Assembly (NCBI RefSeq): GCF_021117365.1
Contig: NZ_CP088262.1
Location: forward strand, 310,001 to 374,000
Reading direction: 5' to 3'
Source of the DNA: Nocardioides sp. cx-173
GTDB taxonomy: Bacteria; Actinomycetota; Actinomycetes; Propionibacteriales; Nocardioidaceae
DNA length: 64,000 nt
Both the position numbers and the translations under genes were made by a program. The notes beneath the pieces were generated by a model that saw only the letters and a list, made by a program, of their open reading frames with translations, was not told the origin of the DNA and did not search any database. This document shows, piece after piece, positions 47,221-55,053 of the stretch (position 1 is its first letter; each line of letters opens with the position of its first letter).

Positions 47221-48855
47221 TCAGTGCACGATCATCTTCTCCGAGCCGGCGCCGGTCAGCGCGCGGACCTCGAGCTCGGTGTAGCGGTCCTCGGCGGTGG
47301 GCTCCTTCGAGGTGATGGTCCCGAGGTAGCCGAACAGGAACCCGAGCGGGATCGAGACGATGCCGGGGTTCTCGAGCGGGAACCAGGAGATGTCGATGCT
47401 GGTGGGCAGCAGCGACAGGTTCTTGCCCGTCGGGTCCAGCCCCTTGCCCGACACGACCGGCGAGAAGATCACCAGCCCGATCGAGGAGATGAGGCCGCCG
47501 TAGATGCTCCACAGTGCCCCGCGGGTGTTGAACCGTCGCCAGAACATGTTGTAGATGATCGTGGGCAGGTTCGCCGAGGCCGCGACCGCGAAGGCGAGGG
47601 CCACCAGGAAGGCGATGTTGAGGCTCTGCGCCGGGATCGCCAGGAGGATGGCCACGAGCCCGATGCCGGCGGCCGCGTAGCGGGTCACCTTGATCTCCTC
47701 CTCCTCGCTGGCCTCGCCCTTCTTGATGACGCTGTTGTAGATGTCGTGCGCCACCGAGGCGGACGAGGTCAGCGTCAGCCCGGCCACGACGGCGAGGATG
47801 GTCGCGAACGCCACGGCCGCGATGAGCGCCAGCAGGATGGCGCCGCCGGTCGAGCCGGCACCGCCTCCTACGGCCTCGGCCAGCAGGGGTGCCGCCAGGT
47901 TGCCGGACGCGTCGAGCTCGCCGGACTCGCGCAGGCCGGGGATGTCCAGCAGCGCCGCGGCGCCGAAGCCGAGGACCAGCGTGAACAGGTAGAAGGTGCC
48001 GATCAGACCGATCGCCCACAGTACCGACTTGCGCGCGTCACGCGAGGTCGGGACGGTGTAGAAGCGGATCAGGATGTGCGGGAGTCCCGCGGTGCCGAGC
48101 ACGAGGGCGATGCCGAGGCTGATGAAGTCGATCTTGCTGGTCGCCGTGGCGCCGTACTTCAGCCCCGGCTCCAGGAACGCCTGGCCCGCGCCGGAGTTGG
48201 ACGCGGCGGTGCCGAGCAGCTCGGAGAGGTTGAAGTCGAACTTCGCCAGCACCAGCACGACGATGAGCGCGGAGCCCGTCATCAGCAGGACCGCCTTGAC
48301 GATCTGCACCCAGGTCGTGCCCTTCATGCCGCCCACGGTGACGTAGAAGATCATCAGGGCGCCGACGCCGAAGATCACGATGTTCTTGACGGCCTGGTCG
48401 TCGACGCCGAGCAGGAGCGCCACCAGGGCGCCCGCGCCGACCATCTGAGCCAGCAGGTAGAAGATCGAGACGACGACCGTCGAGGTCGCGGCCGCCATGC
48501 GCACCGGGCGCTGGCGCATCCGGAACGCCAGCTGGTCGGCCATCGTGTAGCGCCCCGAGTTGCGCAGCATCTCGGCCACGAGCAGCAGGGCCACGAGCCA
48601 GGCCACGAGGAAGCCGATCGAGTAGAGGAACCCGTCGTAGCCGCTCAGCGCGATGGCGCCGGAGATGCCGAGGAACGAGGCCGCCGACATGTAGTCGCCG
48701 CCGATGGCCAACCCGTTCTGGACCGGCGAGAACGAGCGGCCGCCGGCGTAGAAGTCGTTGGTGCCGGAGGTCTGCCGGCTGGCCCAGAAGGTGATGCCGA
48801 CGGTCAGCGCGACCACGGCGAGGAAGAGGATCGTGGTGAGTACCTGGTCGTCCAT
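47221..48855 (-). CDS. actP: Cation/acetate symporter ActP
   Basis: A 544-residue sodium:solute symporter (SSF) of about 13 helices. Characteristic ActP blocks are NDFYAGGRSFSPVQNGLAIGGDYMSAASFLGI, SGYDGFLYSIGFLVAWLV, GRYTMADQLAFRMRQRPVR and GTAGLPHILIRFYTVPTSRDARKSV. It probably imports acetate or similar monocarboxylates. The cytosolic C-terminus (KEPTAEDRYTELEVRALTGAGSEK) is short. It overlaps the DUF485 gene within 1 nt, the usual yjcH-actP layout, and feeds the acs gene downstream. Confidence 0.95.
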   Translation of the reverse strand: MDDQVLTTILFLAVVALTVGITFWASRQTSGTNDFYAGGRSFSPVQNGLAIGGDYMSAASFLGISGAIALSGYDGFLYSIGFLVAWLVALLLVAEMLRNSGRYTMADQLAFRMRQRPVRMAAATSTVVVSIFYLLAQMVGAGALVALLLGVDDQAVKNIVIFGVGALMIFYVTVGGMKGTTWVQIVKAVLLMTGSALIVVLVLAKFDFNLSELLGTAASNSGAGQAFLEPGLKYGATATSKIDFISLGIALVLGTAGLPHILIRFYTVPTSRDARKSVLWAIGLIGTFYLFTLVLGFGAAALLDIPGLRESGELDASGNLAAPLLAEAVGGGAGSTGGAILLALIAAVAFATILAVVAGLTLTSSASVAHDIYNSVIKKGEASEEEEIKVTRYAAAGIGLVAILLAIPAQSLNIAFLVALAFAVAASANLPTIIYNMFWRRFNTRGALWSIYGGLISSIGLVIFSPVVSGKGLDPTGKNLSLLPTSIDISWFPLENPGIVSIPLGFLFGYLGTITSKEPTAEDRYTELEVRALTGAGSEKMIVH

Positions 48856-48856
48856 G

Positions 48857-49204
48857 TCAGCGTCCTGCCTCGTAGCGCTCGTTGAGCTGTCGGGCCAGTG
48901 GGTCGAGCTTCGACTCGGAGTAGCGGCTGTAGAGCCAGGCGAGCAGGAACGTCGTCACGAACTGGAGCAGACCGAAGACGAGGGCGACGTTGATGTTGCC
49001 CACGACCTGCTGGTTCATGAAGCCGGTGGCGTAGTTCGACATCAGGATGTAGAGCAGGTACCAGGACAGGAACGCGAGCGTCGCCGGGAACACGAAGCCC
49101 CGGTAGAGGCGCCGGAGCTCGGTGAACTCCGGGGCGGCCGCGAGCTCGTCGTAGACCGGCGCGTGCCGTTCGGGTTGCGAGTGCGGGTTGACGTCTGACG
49201 TCAC
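48857..49204 (-). CDS. DUF485 family inner-membrane protein (YjcH-like)
   Basis: A 115-residue protein with two membrane helices (about 40-62 and 72-95): FVFPATLAFLSWYLLYILMSNYATGFM and NVALVFGLLQFVTTFLLAWLYSRYS. DUF485 proteins are encoded immediately before acetate symporters and are thought to assist them. The start GTG at 49204 follows GAAAGGGG. A short hydrophilic N-terminus (PHSQPERHAPVYDELAAAPEFTEL) precedes the helices. Its coupling to actP (1 nt) supports the role. Confidence 0.93.
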   Translation of the reverse strand: MTSDVNPHSQPERHAPVYDELAAAPEFTELRRLYRGFVFPATLAFLSWYLLYILMSNYATGFMNQQVVGNINVALVFGLLQFVTTFLLAWLYSRYSESKLDPLARQLNERYEAGR

Positions 49205-49574
49205 GAGCGGACCCCTTTCCAGCAGGATGTGATGCGCGTCACCGTAGGAGCGGGCGGCGCTGGGCGTGAGGGGTGCCGACGCCGGCTGCGGTCAATGGGC
49301 GCCGTCCTGCGCCCAGCGGTCGGTCCGGCGCGACGAACGGTTCGGCGTGATCTGCGTGGAGCTACGATCCGTACTCACGGACGTCGGCGCCGGCCCGTTC
49401 CCGGGCAGCGGGTCCCGCGGCACGACGTCGGGTGGGCCATGACGGCATGGTGCTGGTGGGAGGCAGAGATCGACCCTCGAGATGACGCCCCGGCGACGGG
49501 CCTCCCCCTGACCGGCTACCGGATCGGGGTGACCGGGCCGTGGTGAAGCGCGGCTGCCGGCCGGCGGTGACCAC
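49205..49574. other. Intergenic region with a possible short coding sequence
   Basis: This 370-nt region lies between the divergent DUF485 and sirohydrochlorin-chelatase-like genes. An open frame at 49439-49546 on the plus strand would encode a 35-residue Trp-rich peptide (MTAWCWWEAEIDPRDD...). It has GC-rich third positions but no clear ribosome site. The stretch TTCGGCGTGATCTGCGTGG followed by TACGAT (about 49364-49369) is a weak plus-strand promoter candidate. Otherwise I see no structured RNA. Confidence 0.4.
49439..49546 (+). CDS. Possible small protein or leader peptide upstream of the CbiX-like gene
   Basis: ATG 49439 to TGA 49546 gives 35 residues with three Trp (MTAWCWWEAEID), 28 nt before the next gene. 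Codon third positions are G/C except five, as in real genes here. No family is recognised. It could be a translated leader, but nothing in the sequence proves it. Confidence 0.3.
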   Translation: MTAWCWWEAEIDPRDDAPATGLPLTGYRIGVTGPW

Positions 49575-50240
49575 GTGAGGCTTGTGACCGTCGCCCACGG
49601 CACTCGGTCCGCGGCCGGCAACGAGGTGGCACGGACGCTGACCGCCCGGGCCGGCCGGGCGCTGGGCGTCGAGGCGGTGTGCTCCTACGTCGAGCTGAGC
49701 GAGCCCCTCTTCGAGGACGTCGTGGCGTCCTCGCCGCCGTCTGAGACGACGATGGTCGTGCCCCTGCTGCTGTCCACCGGCTTCCACGTCCGCCAGGACC
49801 TGCCCCGCATGGCCCGCGGCGCCGTAGGGCCGGTCCTCCTCGGGCGACCGCTCGGCCCGCACCACCTGCTCGCCGAGGTGCAGCACGCGCGGCTGGTCGC
49901 GGCCGGCGCGGCGCCCGGGGCGCGCGTCGTGATGGTGGCCGCCGGCTCCGCCGACCCGCTTGCCACCGGTGACCTGACTCGGGCCGCGGAGCTGCTCGCG
50001 CGCCGGTGGGGTGCGCCGGTCGAGGTCGCCACCTTGTCGGCTCTCGGCCGCCGGCCGGCCGAGGTGGTCCGCCCCGGTGACGCCGTCTCGCCGTACCTGC
50101 TCTCCCCGGGGTTCTTCGCCGACCGCGCGCGTCGCGAGTCGCTGGACGCCGGGGCGGTGTGCGTCGCCGACGTGATCGGCCCCGACCCCCTCGTCGCCGA
50201 CCTCGTCGTCCAGCGCGCGCGTGCGCTCGGGGCGGTGTAG
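49575..50240 (+). CDS. Sirohydrochlorin chelatase (CbiX/SirB-like)
   Basis: A 221-residue class II chelatase-like protein with VAHGTRSAAGN at the N-terminus (catalytic His of the first half) and a second half beginning VVMVAAGSADPLATGDL. The mid-protein segments VVPLLLSTGFHVRQDLP and SPYLLSPGFFADRARRES are duplicated PLLLSxGFHxxxD motifs; in the second copy His is replaced by Phe (GFFADR), so probably one metal site remains. CbiX and SirB insert Co2+ or Fe2+ into sirohydrochlorin. No sulfite/nitrite reductase or cobalamin gene is beside it, so the pathway role is inferred from the family only. GTG 49575 follows a weak ribosome site. Confidence 0.85.
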   Translation: MRLVTVAHGTRSAAGNEVARTLTARAGRALGVEAVCSYVELSEPLFEDVVASSPPSETTMVVPLLLSTGFHVRQDLPRMARGAVGPVLLGRPLGPHHLLAEVQHARLVAAGAAPGARVVMVAAGSADPLATGDLTRAAELLARRWGAPVEVATLSALGRRPAEVVRPGDAVSPYLLSPGFFADRARRESLDAGAVCVADVIGPDPLVADLVVQRARALGAV

Positions 50241-50247
50241 CAGCGGG

Positions 50248-50343
50248 AGCAGGGATTTCAGCATCTGCTGATACCCCTGCCGTTCTGGGGCGAAATAACG
50301 GCCCAGAACGGCAGGTCTATCAGCAGATGCTGATAACCCTGCC
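50248..50343. repeat. Nested palindrome at a convergent gene junction, copy C (unrelated sequence)
   Basis: Two arms of about 42 nt around a 12-nt loop (50290-50301). Inner stem CTGCCGTTCTGGG with CCCAGAACGGCAG is perfect. Both arms carry TCAGCATCTGCTGA, itself a palindrome, so a cruciform is possible. It lies between the CbiX-like gene and the convergent symporter gene, 8 and 5 nt from their stops. No sequence similarity to the 15414 and 43155 elements. Confidence 0.85.
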
Positions 50344-50348
50344 CCCGC

Positions 50349-51866
50349 TCACCCCCGATCCAGCTCCAGCGCCTCAGGCGTATGCAGACGCACCATGAAC
50401 CGCCGGGTGTGGACGGGGACGCGAGAGGAGGTGGCGAGGGAGACCGACACCATCACCGCGAAGGCGAGGGGCACGCTCCAGGCGGCGGGCTGCTCCAGCA
50501 GCACCCACGGCCAGCCCTCCGCGGAGCCGTCGAGCAGGGTCCAGAGCACCCCGGACCCCGAGCCGACGCCACCGGCGAACAGGCCGGCGACCGCGCCGAC
50601 GTCAGTGAGGCGGCGCCACCAGATGCCGAGCAGGAGCAGCGGGCAGAACGTCGAGGCCGCGACCGCGAAGGCCAGGCCGACGGCCCGAGCGACGCCGACG
50701 TTGGGCAGCGCGAGCGCGACGACCAGGGGCACCGCCACCGCGATGACCGCGCCGACGCGGAACGCCGCGACGCCGGAGAGCCGGCGGGCGCGCAGCAGCC
50801 GTGGCGTCAGGTCCTGGCTGAGCACGCCGGCCACGGCGATCACCAGCCCCGACGAGGTCGAGAGGAACGCCGCGAAGGCGCCGGCCGTCACCAGGCCGGC
50901 AAGCAGCTCGCCGCCGATCCCCGGCACCATCAGCCGCGGCAGCTCGAGCACGAGCACGTCGGAGCGGCCGGCGGCGGCGAGCTCGGTGGCGTAGACCCGG
51001 CCGAGCGCGCCGTAGACGGGCGGCAGCAGGTAGAAGACGCCCAGCAGCGCGAGCACCACCAGCGTCGTACGGCGGGCGGCGCGGCCGTCGGGGTTGGTGT
51101 AGAAGCGCACCACCACGTGCGGCAGCCCCATGGTGCCCAGGAACGTCGCGACGATGAGCGAGTAGGTGAGGTACAGGCCGTCGGTGCCGCCGCCCGCGAG
51201 CGGGACCGACCAGCCGGCGTCGGGGGCCATGCGGCTCCCGGGCGCGCCCTGGCCGGCCCACACGATCAGCAGCACGGCCGCCGGCAGCAGCAGGGCGGTG
51301 AGCTTGAGCCAGTACTGGAACGCCTGGACGAAGGTGATGCTGCGCATCCCGCCGGAGGTGACGTTGGCGAGGACGACCAGCCCCACGGTCGCCGGTCCCA
51401 GCCACGTGGGGGCGCCGACGGCGGCGCGCAGGGTGAGGCCAGCGCCGTGGAACTGCGGCAGCAGGTACAGCCACCCGATCGCCACCACCATCACCGAGCA
51501 GGTGGCGCGGACACCGCGCGAGCCCAGTCGCGCCTCGGCGAAGTCCGGCAGCGTGTAGGCGCCGCTGCGGCGCAGGGGCGCGGCGACGAGGACGAGGAGC
51601 AGCAGGTAGCCGGCGGTCCAGCCGATCGGGTACCAGAGCATGTCCGCACCGAAGGTCAGCACCAGCCCCGCGACCCCGAGGAAGGAGGCGGCCGAGAGGT
51701 ACTCGCCGCCGATGGCCGAGGCGTTGAGCGCCGGCCGCACCGAGCGCGAGGCGACGAAGAAGTCGCTCGTGGTCCGTGAGAACCGCAGCCCCCACGTGCC
51801 GATCAGCACGGTCGCGAGGGTCACCACGACCACGGCGATCAGGCCGGTCACGCTCTCCGTGCTCAT
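50349..51866 (-). CDS. Sodium:solute symporter (second ActP/MctP-like)
   Basis: A 505-residue SSF transporter of about 13 helices. Blocks include TSDFFVASRSVRPALNASAIGGEYLSAASFLGV, YPIGWTAGYLLLLVLVAAPLRRSGAYTLPDFAEARLG, and TMGLPHVVVRFYTNPDGRAARRT, with strong likeness to the first ActP (47221-48855). It is likely a monocarboxylate (acetate, pyruvate or lactate) importer. It lies upstream of no acs gene but in an operon-like row with a small membrane protein and a LytS/LytR two-component system, suggesting ligand-dependent expression. Confidence 0.92.
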   Translation of the reverse strand: MSTESVTGLIAVVVVTLATVLIGTWGLRFSRTTSDFFVASRSVRPALNASAIGGEYLSAASFLGVAGLVLTFGADMLWYPIGWTAGYLLLLVLVAAPLRRSGAYTLPDFAEARLGSRGVRATCSVMVVAIGWLYLLPQFHGAGLTLRAAVGAPTWLGPATVGLVVLANVTSGGMRSITFVQAFQYWLKLTALLLPAAVLLIVWAGQGAPGSRMAPDAGWSVPLAGGGTDGLYLTYSLIVATFLGTMGLPHVVVRFYTNPDGRAARRTTLVVLALLGVFYLLPPVYGALGRVYATELAAAGRSDVLVLELPRLMVPGIGGELLAGLVTAGAFAAFLSTSSGLVIAVAGVLSQDLTPRLLRARRLSGVAAFRVGAVIAVAVPLVVALALPNVGVARAVGLAFAVAASTFCPLLLLGIWWRRLTDVGAVAGLFAGGVGSGSGVLWTLLDGSAEGWPWVLLEQPAAWSVPLAFAVMVSVSLATSSRVPVHTRRFMVRLHTPEALELDRG

Positions 51867-51873
51867 GGCGGAC

Positions 51874-52245
51874 TCACCCGTCGGCCTCGCTCATGAGGTC
51901 GGCGAAGTCGCGCTCGTTGCGCTCGGCCCGGCGCACGTAGGACCAGCCGAGCACGACCAGCAGCGGGTAGACCAGACCGCCGAGCAGCAGCCAGGCCAGC
52001 GGCATCCCCGCGATGTGTACGTCGGACAGGCGCGGCGCCAGGTGGAACGCCAGCGGCAGGCTGCCCACCGTGAGGACCAGCAGGGCGATCGTGCGCATCG
52101 CGAGGCGCAGCTGCTCGCGCAGCAGCGAGCCGAGGTAGACCCGGCCCAGCTGGGTCTCGTCGTCGATGTCCCCGGTGCGAGCCCGGGGCAGGTGCCGCCG
52201 CGGCGGGCCGCTCACCCGTACCCGCTCGGGGCGCCCCTCGCTCAC
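51874..52245 (-). CDS. Small membrane protein paired with the second symporter (DUF485-like position)
   Basis: A 123-residue protein: an Arg/Asp-rich N-terminus (SEGRPERVRVSGPPRRHLPRA), a coil (ETQLGRVYLGSLLREQLRLAMR), and two membrane helices (about 50-70 and 82-102). It occupies the slot DUF485 genes have upstream of ActP and has the same two-helix plan, but its sequence differs, so I call it DUF485-like only by position. The GTG start at 52245 is within a 14-nt tandem repeat (52241-52279). The symporter start is 8 nt downstream. Confidence 0.82.
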   Translation of the reverse strand: MSEGRPERVRVSGPPRRHLPRARTGDIDDETQLGRVYLGSLLREQLRLAMRTIALLVLTVGSLPLAFHLAPRLSDVHIAGMPLAWLLLGGLVYPLLVVLGWSYVRRAERNERDFADLMSEADG

Positions 52246-52279
52246 GACTGGGCCCTCACGACTGGGCCCTCACGACTGG
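52241..52279. repeat. 14-nt tandem repeat at a stop/start junction
   Basis: CTCACGACTGGGCC occurs twice (52241-52254, 52255-52268) and a third, partial copy CTCACGACTGG follows (52269-52279). The repeat spans the stop codon of the LytTR regulator gene and the start of the small membrane protein gene on the minus strand. A duplication by slippage would shift their spacing. Confidence 0.8.
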
Positions 52280-53016
52280 CGCCGCAGCAGCAGGTCGCGC
52301 AGCTCGCGGGTGTGGCGGCGGCTCACGCCCAGCTGGACGGCGCCGGGGGTGCCCGGCGGGCCGTCGACCACCACCGAGCAGCGCCCGGCGTCCATGCGCA
52401 CCTCGCGCACGTGCGACAGCGCGACCAGCAGCGAGCGGTGGATCCGCACGAAGCCGGCCGGGCGCCACTCCTCCTCGAGCGTGGAGAGCGGGGTGCGGAT
52501 CAGGTGCGACCCGTCGGGGGTGTGCAGCCGCGCGTAGTCGCCCTGTGCCTCCACGTGGGTCACGTCGGCCCGGTCGAGGAAGCGGGTCACCCCGCCGCGC
52601 TCGACCGGGATCTGGGAGTCCGGTCCGAGGGCGGGAGTTCGCTCGCTGCCGGCGACCACCCGCCGTACGGCCTCGGCGAGGCGGTCGGCGCGCACCGGCT
52701 TGAGCACGTAGTCGACCGCGCGCAGCTCGAAGGCGTCGACCGCGTGGGCCTCGTGGGCGGTGACGAAGACGATCGGCGGCGGGGTGCGGAAGCGGGACAG
52801 CACCTGCGCGAGCTCGAGCCCGGTCAGCCCGGGCATCTGGATGTCGAGGAAGACGACGTCGACGTCGGACTCGTGCAGCGTGCGCAGCCCCTCCGCGGCG
52901 GAGTCCCGGGTGAGCACCTCCCCGATGCGGTCGTCGTGGGAGAGCAGGTAGGCCAGCTCGTCGAGGGCGGGCCGCTCGTCGTCGATGACGAGCACCCGCA
53001 GCCGCGGCGCCGTCAT
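52270..53016 (-). CDS. LytTR-family response regulator
   Basis: A 248-residue regulator with a receiver domain (about 6-120; DDE 12-14, phospho-acceptor D58 in VVFLDIQMPGLTG, VIFVTAHE-type Thr/Ala block, Lys in VDYVLKPV) and a C-terminal LytTR DNA-binding domain (about 145-245; RFLDRADVTHVEAQGDYARLHT...FVRIHRSLLVALSHVREVR). LytTR proteins with LytS-like kinases often govern uptake of pyruvate or related acids (e.g. BtsR, YpdB, from E. coli literature). It overlaps the kinase gene by 4 nt. The second symporter pair downstream is the probable target. Confidence 0.95.
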   Translation of the reverse strand: MTAPRLRVLVIDDERPALDELAYLLSHDDRIGEVLTRDSAAEGLRTLHESDVDVVFLDIQMPGLTGLELAQVLSRFRTPPPIVFVTAHEAHAVDAFELRAVDYVLKPVRADRLAEAVRRVVAGSERTPALGPDSQIPVERGGVTRFLDRADVTHVEAQGDYARLHTPDGSHLIRTPLSTLEEEWRPAGFVRIHRSLLVALSHVREVRMDAGRCSVVVDGPPGTPGAVQLGVSRRHTRELRDLLLRRQS

Positions 53017-54125
53017 GCCCGCACCCCCGGCGCGAACTTCGGCACCCGCACGATCACCTTGGTGCCGGCGCCGGGCGCGGTCTCGACGACGAGGCCGTAG
53101 TCGTCGCCGAAGGTGTTGCGCAGCCGGCTGTCGACGTTGCCCAGCCCGACCGAGTCCAGGGCGGCGTCGCCCGCGAGCGCCCTGCGCACCTTGTCGGGAT
53201 CCTCGCCCAGTCCGTCGTCCTCCACCTCGATCACGCACTCCTGCCCGCGGTCCAGCGCGACGATCCGCACGTGCCCTCCGCCCTCGACGTTGGCGAGCCC
53301 GTGGCGCACGGCGTTCTCGACGAGGGGCTGGATGCACAGGAACGGTACGGCGACCGGCAGCACCTCGGGCGCGATGCTCAGCGTGACCCGCAGGCGCTCA
53401 CCGAAGCGGGCCTGCTCCAGCAGCAGGTAGCGCTCGACCGAGCGCAGCTCCTCGGCCAGGGTCGTGTACTCCCCGTGGCTGCGGAAGGAGTAGCGCGTGA
53501 AGTCGGCGAACTCCAGCAGCAGGTCGCGCGCCCGGTCGGGGTCGGTGCGCACGAAGCTGGCGATCGCGCCGAGCGAGTTGTAGATGAAGTGCGGGCTGAT
53601 CTGGGCGCGCAGCGCCCGCACCTCGGCCTCCATGGCGCGGGTCCGCGACGCGTCGAGCTCGGCGAGCTCCAGCTGGCCCGAGACCCACTGGGCGACCTCG
53701 TCGGCGGCGCGCGCGAGCCCGGCGGTGGGGTAGGGCGCGAAGGCCTGCAGGGTGCCGACGATGCGCTCCTCGACGACCAGCGGGCTGACGACCGCCGTAC
53801 GCACCGGGCAGCCGGGCTGCTCGCAGTGCAGGTCCGAGCGGTCGAAGACCCGGGTCGCTCCCCGGTCGAGCGTCGCCGCCACCAGGTCGGCCGCCTGCTC
53901 GGTGTGGTGCTGGCCGGTCCCGTCCCACGCGAGCGCGGACGCGGTGTCGCTCAGGGCCAGGGCCGGGGTGCCCAGCAGCGAGCGCAGGTGCCGGATCGAG
54001 CGCTCCGCCGAGTCCGTGGTCAGCCCCTCGCGCAGCGCCGGGGCCGCCAGCGACGCCCGGTGCAGCGTCCGGAAGGTCGCGCGGTCGGCCTCGGTGCCGA
54101 GATGGGTACGCCGCCACGCCAACAT
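53013..54125 (-). CDS. LytS-type sensor histidine kinase (GAF-like, soluble)
   Basis: A 370-residue kinase with no clear membrane helix. N-terminal about 150 residues form a GAF/PAS-like sensor (EQAADLVAATLDRGATRVFDRSDLHCEQPGCPVRTAVVSPLVVEERIVGTLQAFAP) with two Cys (HCEQPGC) that may bind a ligand or metal. The His_kinase domain (LytS/YehU type) follows with ISPHFIYNSLGAIASFVR (His), then HATPase N-box PLVENAVRHGL and G-box DDGLGEDP. I chose ATG 54125, 6 nt after CAGCAT; GTG 54140 is possible. It is cytosolic, so it senses an internal cue. Confidence 0.92.
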   Translation of the reverse strand: MLAWRRTHLGTEADRATFRTLHRASLAAPALREGLTTDSAERSIRHLRSLLGTPALALSDTASALAWDGTGQHHTEQAADLVAATLDRGATRVFDRSDLHCEQPGCPVRTAVVSPLVVEERIVGTLQAFAPYPTAGLARAADEVAQWVSGQLELAELDASRTRAMEAEVRALRAQISPHFIYNSLGAIASFVRTDPDRARDLLLEFADFTRYSFRSHGEYTTLAEELRSVERYLLLEQARFGERLRVTLSIAPEVLPVAVPFLCIQPLVENAVRHGLANVEGGGHVRIVALDRGQECVIEVEDDGLGEDPDKVRRALAGDAALDSVGLGNVDSRLRNTFGDDYGLVVETAPGAGTKVIVRVPKFAPGVRA

Positions 54126-54155
54126 GTGCCCATGCTGCACCCTGCGGCGCCGTTG

Positions 54156-55019
54156 TCAGCGGAAGTCGATGAGGAGCATCCCGCTGTCGTCGTCGGTGGG
54201 CGGCGGGACCGGGCCGTCGGCGGGCTCGCGGTCGGGGGAGTGCGCGCCGGAGCTCGAGCGCTCCACGGTGAGCGGATCAGGCTCGGGTCGGTGCACCACG
54301 GTGGCGCGCAGGCAGCGGGTGAGATAGGCCAGCTGCATCCCGTCCATGCCGCGGCCGTAGTCGTCGTAGAGCGCGAGCACGTCGGCGACCTTGGCCTCGC
54401 GGGCCTCCTCGTCGAGCGTGATCACGTAGGAGCGCGAGCGGACGAGGTCCTGGATCGACTCCCGGTCGACGTTCTGCCAGTGCTTGAACGTCTCCTCCTC
54501 GGCCTGCTGGAAGTGCTTGGACGCCGCCAGGACGGCCGTCGGGTCGTGCTCCTGCCCCGCCGGGCCGAGGGCCCGGCCGAGCTTGCGGACCCAGGGGATG
54601 CGCTCGTCGCGGGTGTTCCAGACCAGGGCGAGGGCGCCCCCGGGCTTGAGCACCCGGGCGATCTCCGGCAGGGCGCGCTCGTGGTCGAACCAGTGGAACG
54701 CCTGCCCGGCCACGACCACGTCGTACGCCGAGTCCGAGGCGGGGATGTCCTCCGCGCCGGTGAGGGAGGTGCGCACGTCGGGGAGCCGGGCCTTGAGCAC
54801 GTCGAGCATCGCGACGTCCGGCTCGGTCGCGTGGACGTCGTGGCCGAGGGCGACGAGCTGCTCGGTGAGCTTGCCGGTCCCGGCGCCCAGCTCGAGCACG
54901 GTGAGCGGCTCCGCGCCGGCCGCCCAGGCGGCGGCGGCACGGGGGTAGGAGGGGCGGCCGCGGTCGTAGACGTCGGCGACGCTCCCGAAGGAGCGGGCGG
55001 GAGGCAGGTGGTCGGTCAT
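54156..55019 (-). CDS. Class I SAM-dependent methyltransferase
   Basis: A 287-residue protein with the SAM-binding motif VLELGAGTGKLTEQL (about 41-55), ATEPD (acidic end of strand 2), DVVVAGQAFHWFD (motif II), and RVLKPGGALALVWNT (motif III). The methyltransferase type 11 family matches. It has an acidic/Pro-rich tail (SPDREPADGPVPPPTDDDS). The substrate is unknown. TAGCCT lies 8 nt before the ATG, so the mRNA may be near-leaderless. It is divergent from the Fic-like gene with 34 nt between starts and lies 30 nt upstream of the LytS kinase gene. Confidence 0.9.
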   Translation of the reverse strand: MTDHLPPARSFGSVADVYDRGRPSYPRAAAAWAAGAEPLTVLELGAGTGKLTEQLVALGHDVHATEPDVAMLDVLKARLPDVRTSLTGAEDIPASDSAYDVVVAGQAFHWFDHERALPEIARVLKPGGALALVWNTRDERIPWVRKLGRALGPAGQEHDPTAVLAASKHFQQAEEETFKHWQNVDRESIQDLVRSRSYVITLDEEAREAKVADVLALYDDYGRGMDGMQLAYLTRCLRATVVHRPEPDPLTVERSSSGAHSPDREPADGPVPPPTDDDSGMLLIDFR

Positions 55020-55041
55020 CGGGGTCGAGGCTACCCGTGGA

Positions 55042-55047
55042 TAGCCT
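55042..55047 (+). promoter_or_regulatory. -10 element of the Fic-like gene
   Basis: TAGCCT is followed by 6 nt (TCCCCC) and GTG 55054, indicating a leaderless transcript in the 34-nt divergent region. Confidence 0.5.
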
Positions 55048-55053
55048 TCCCCC

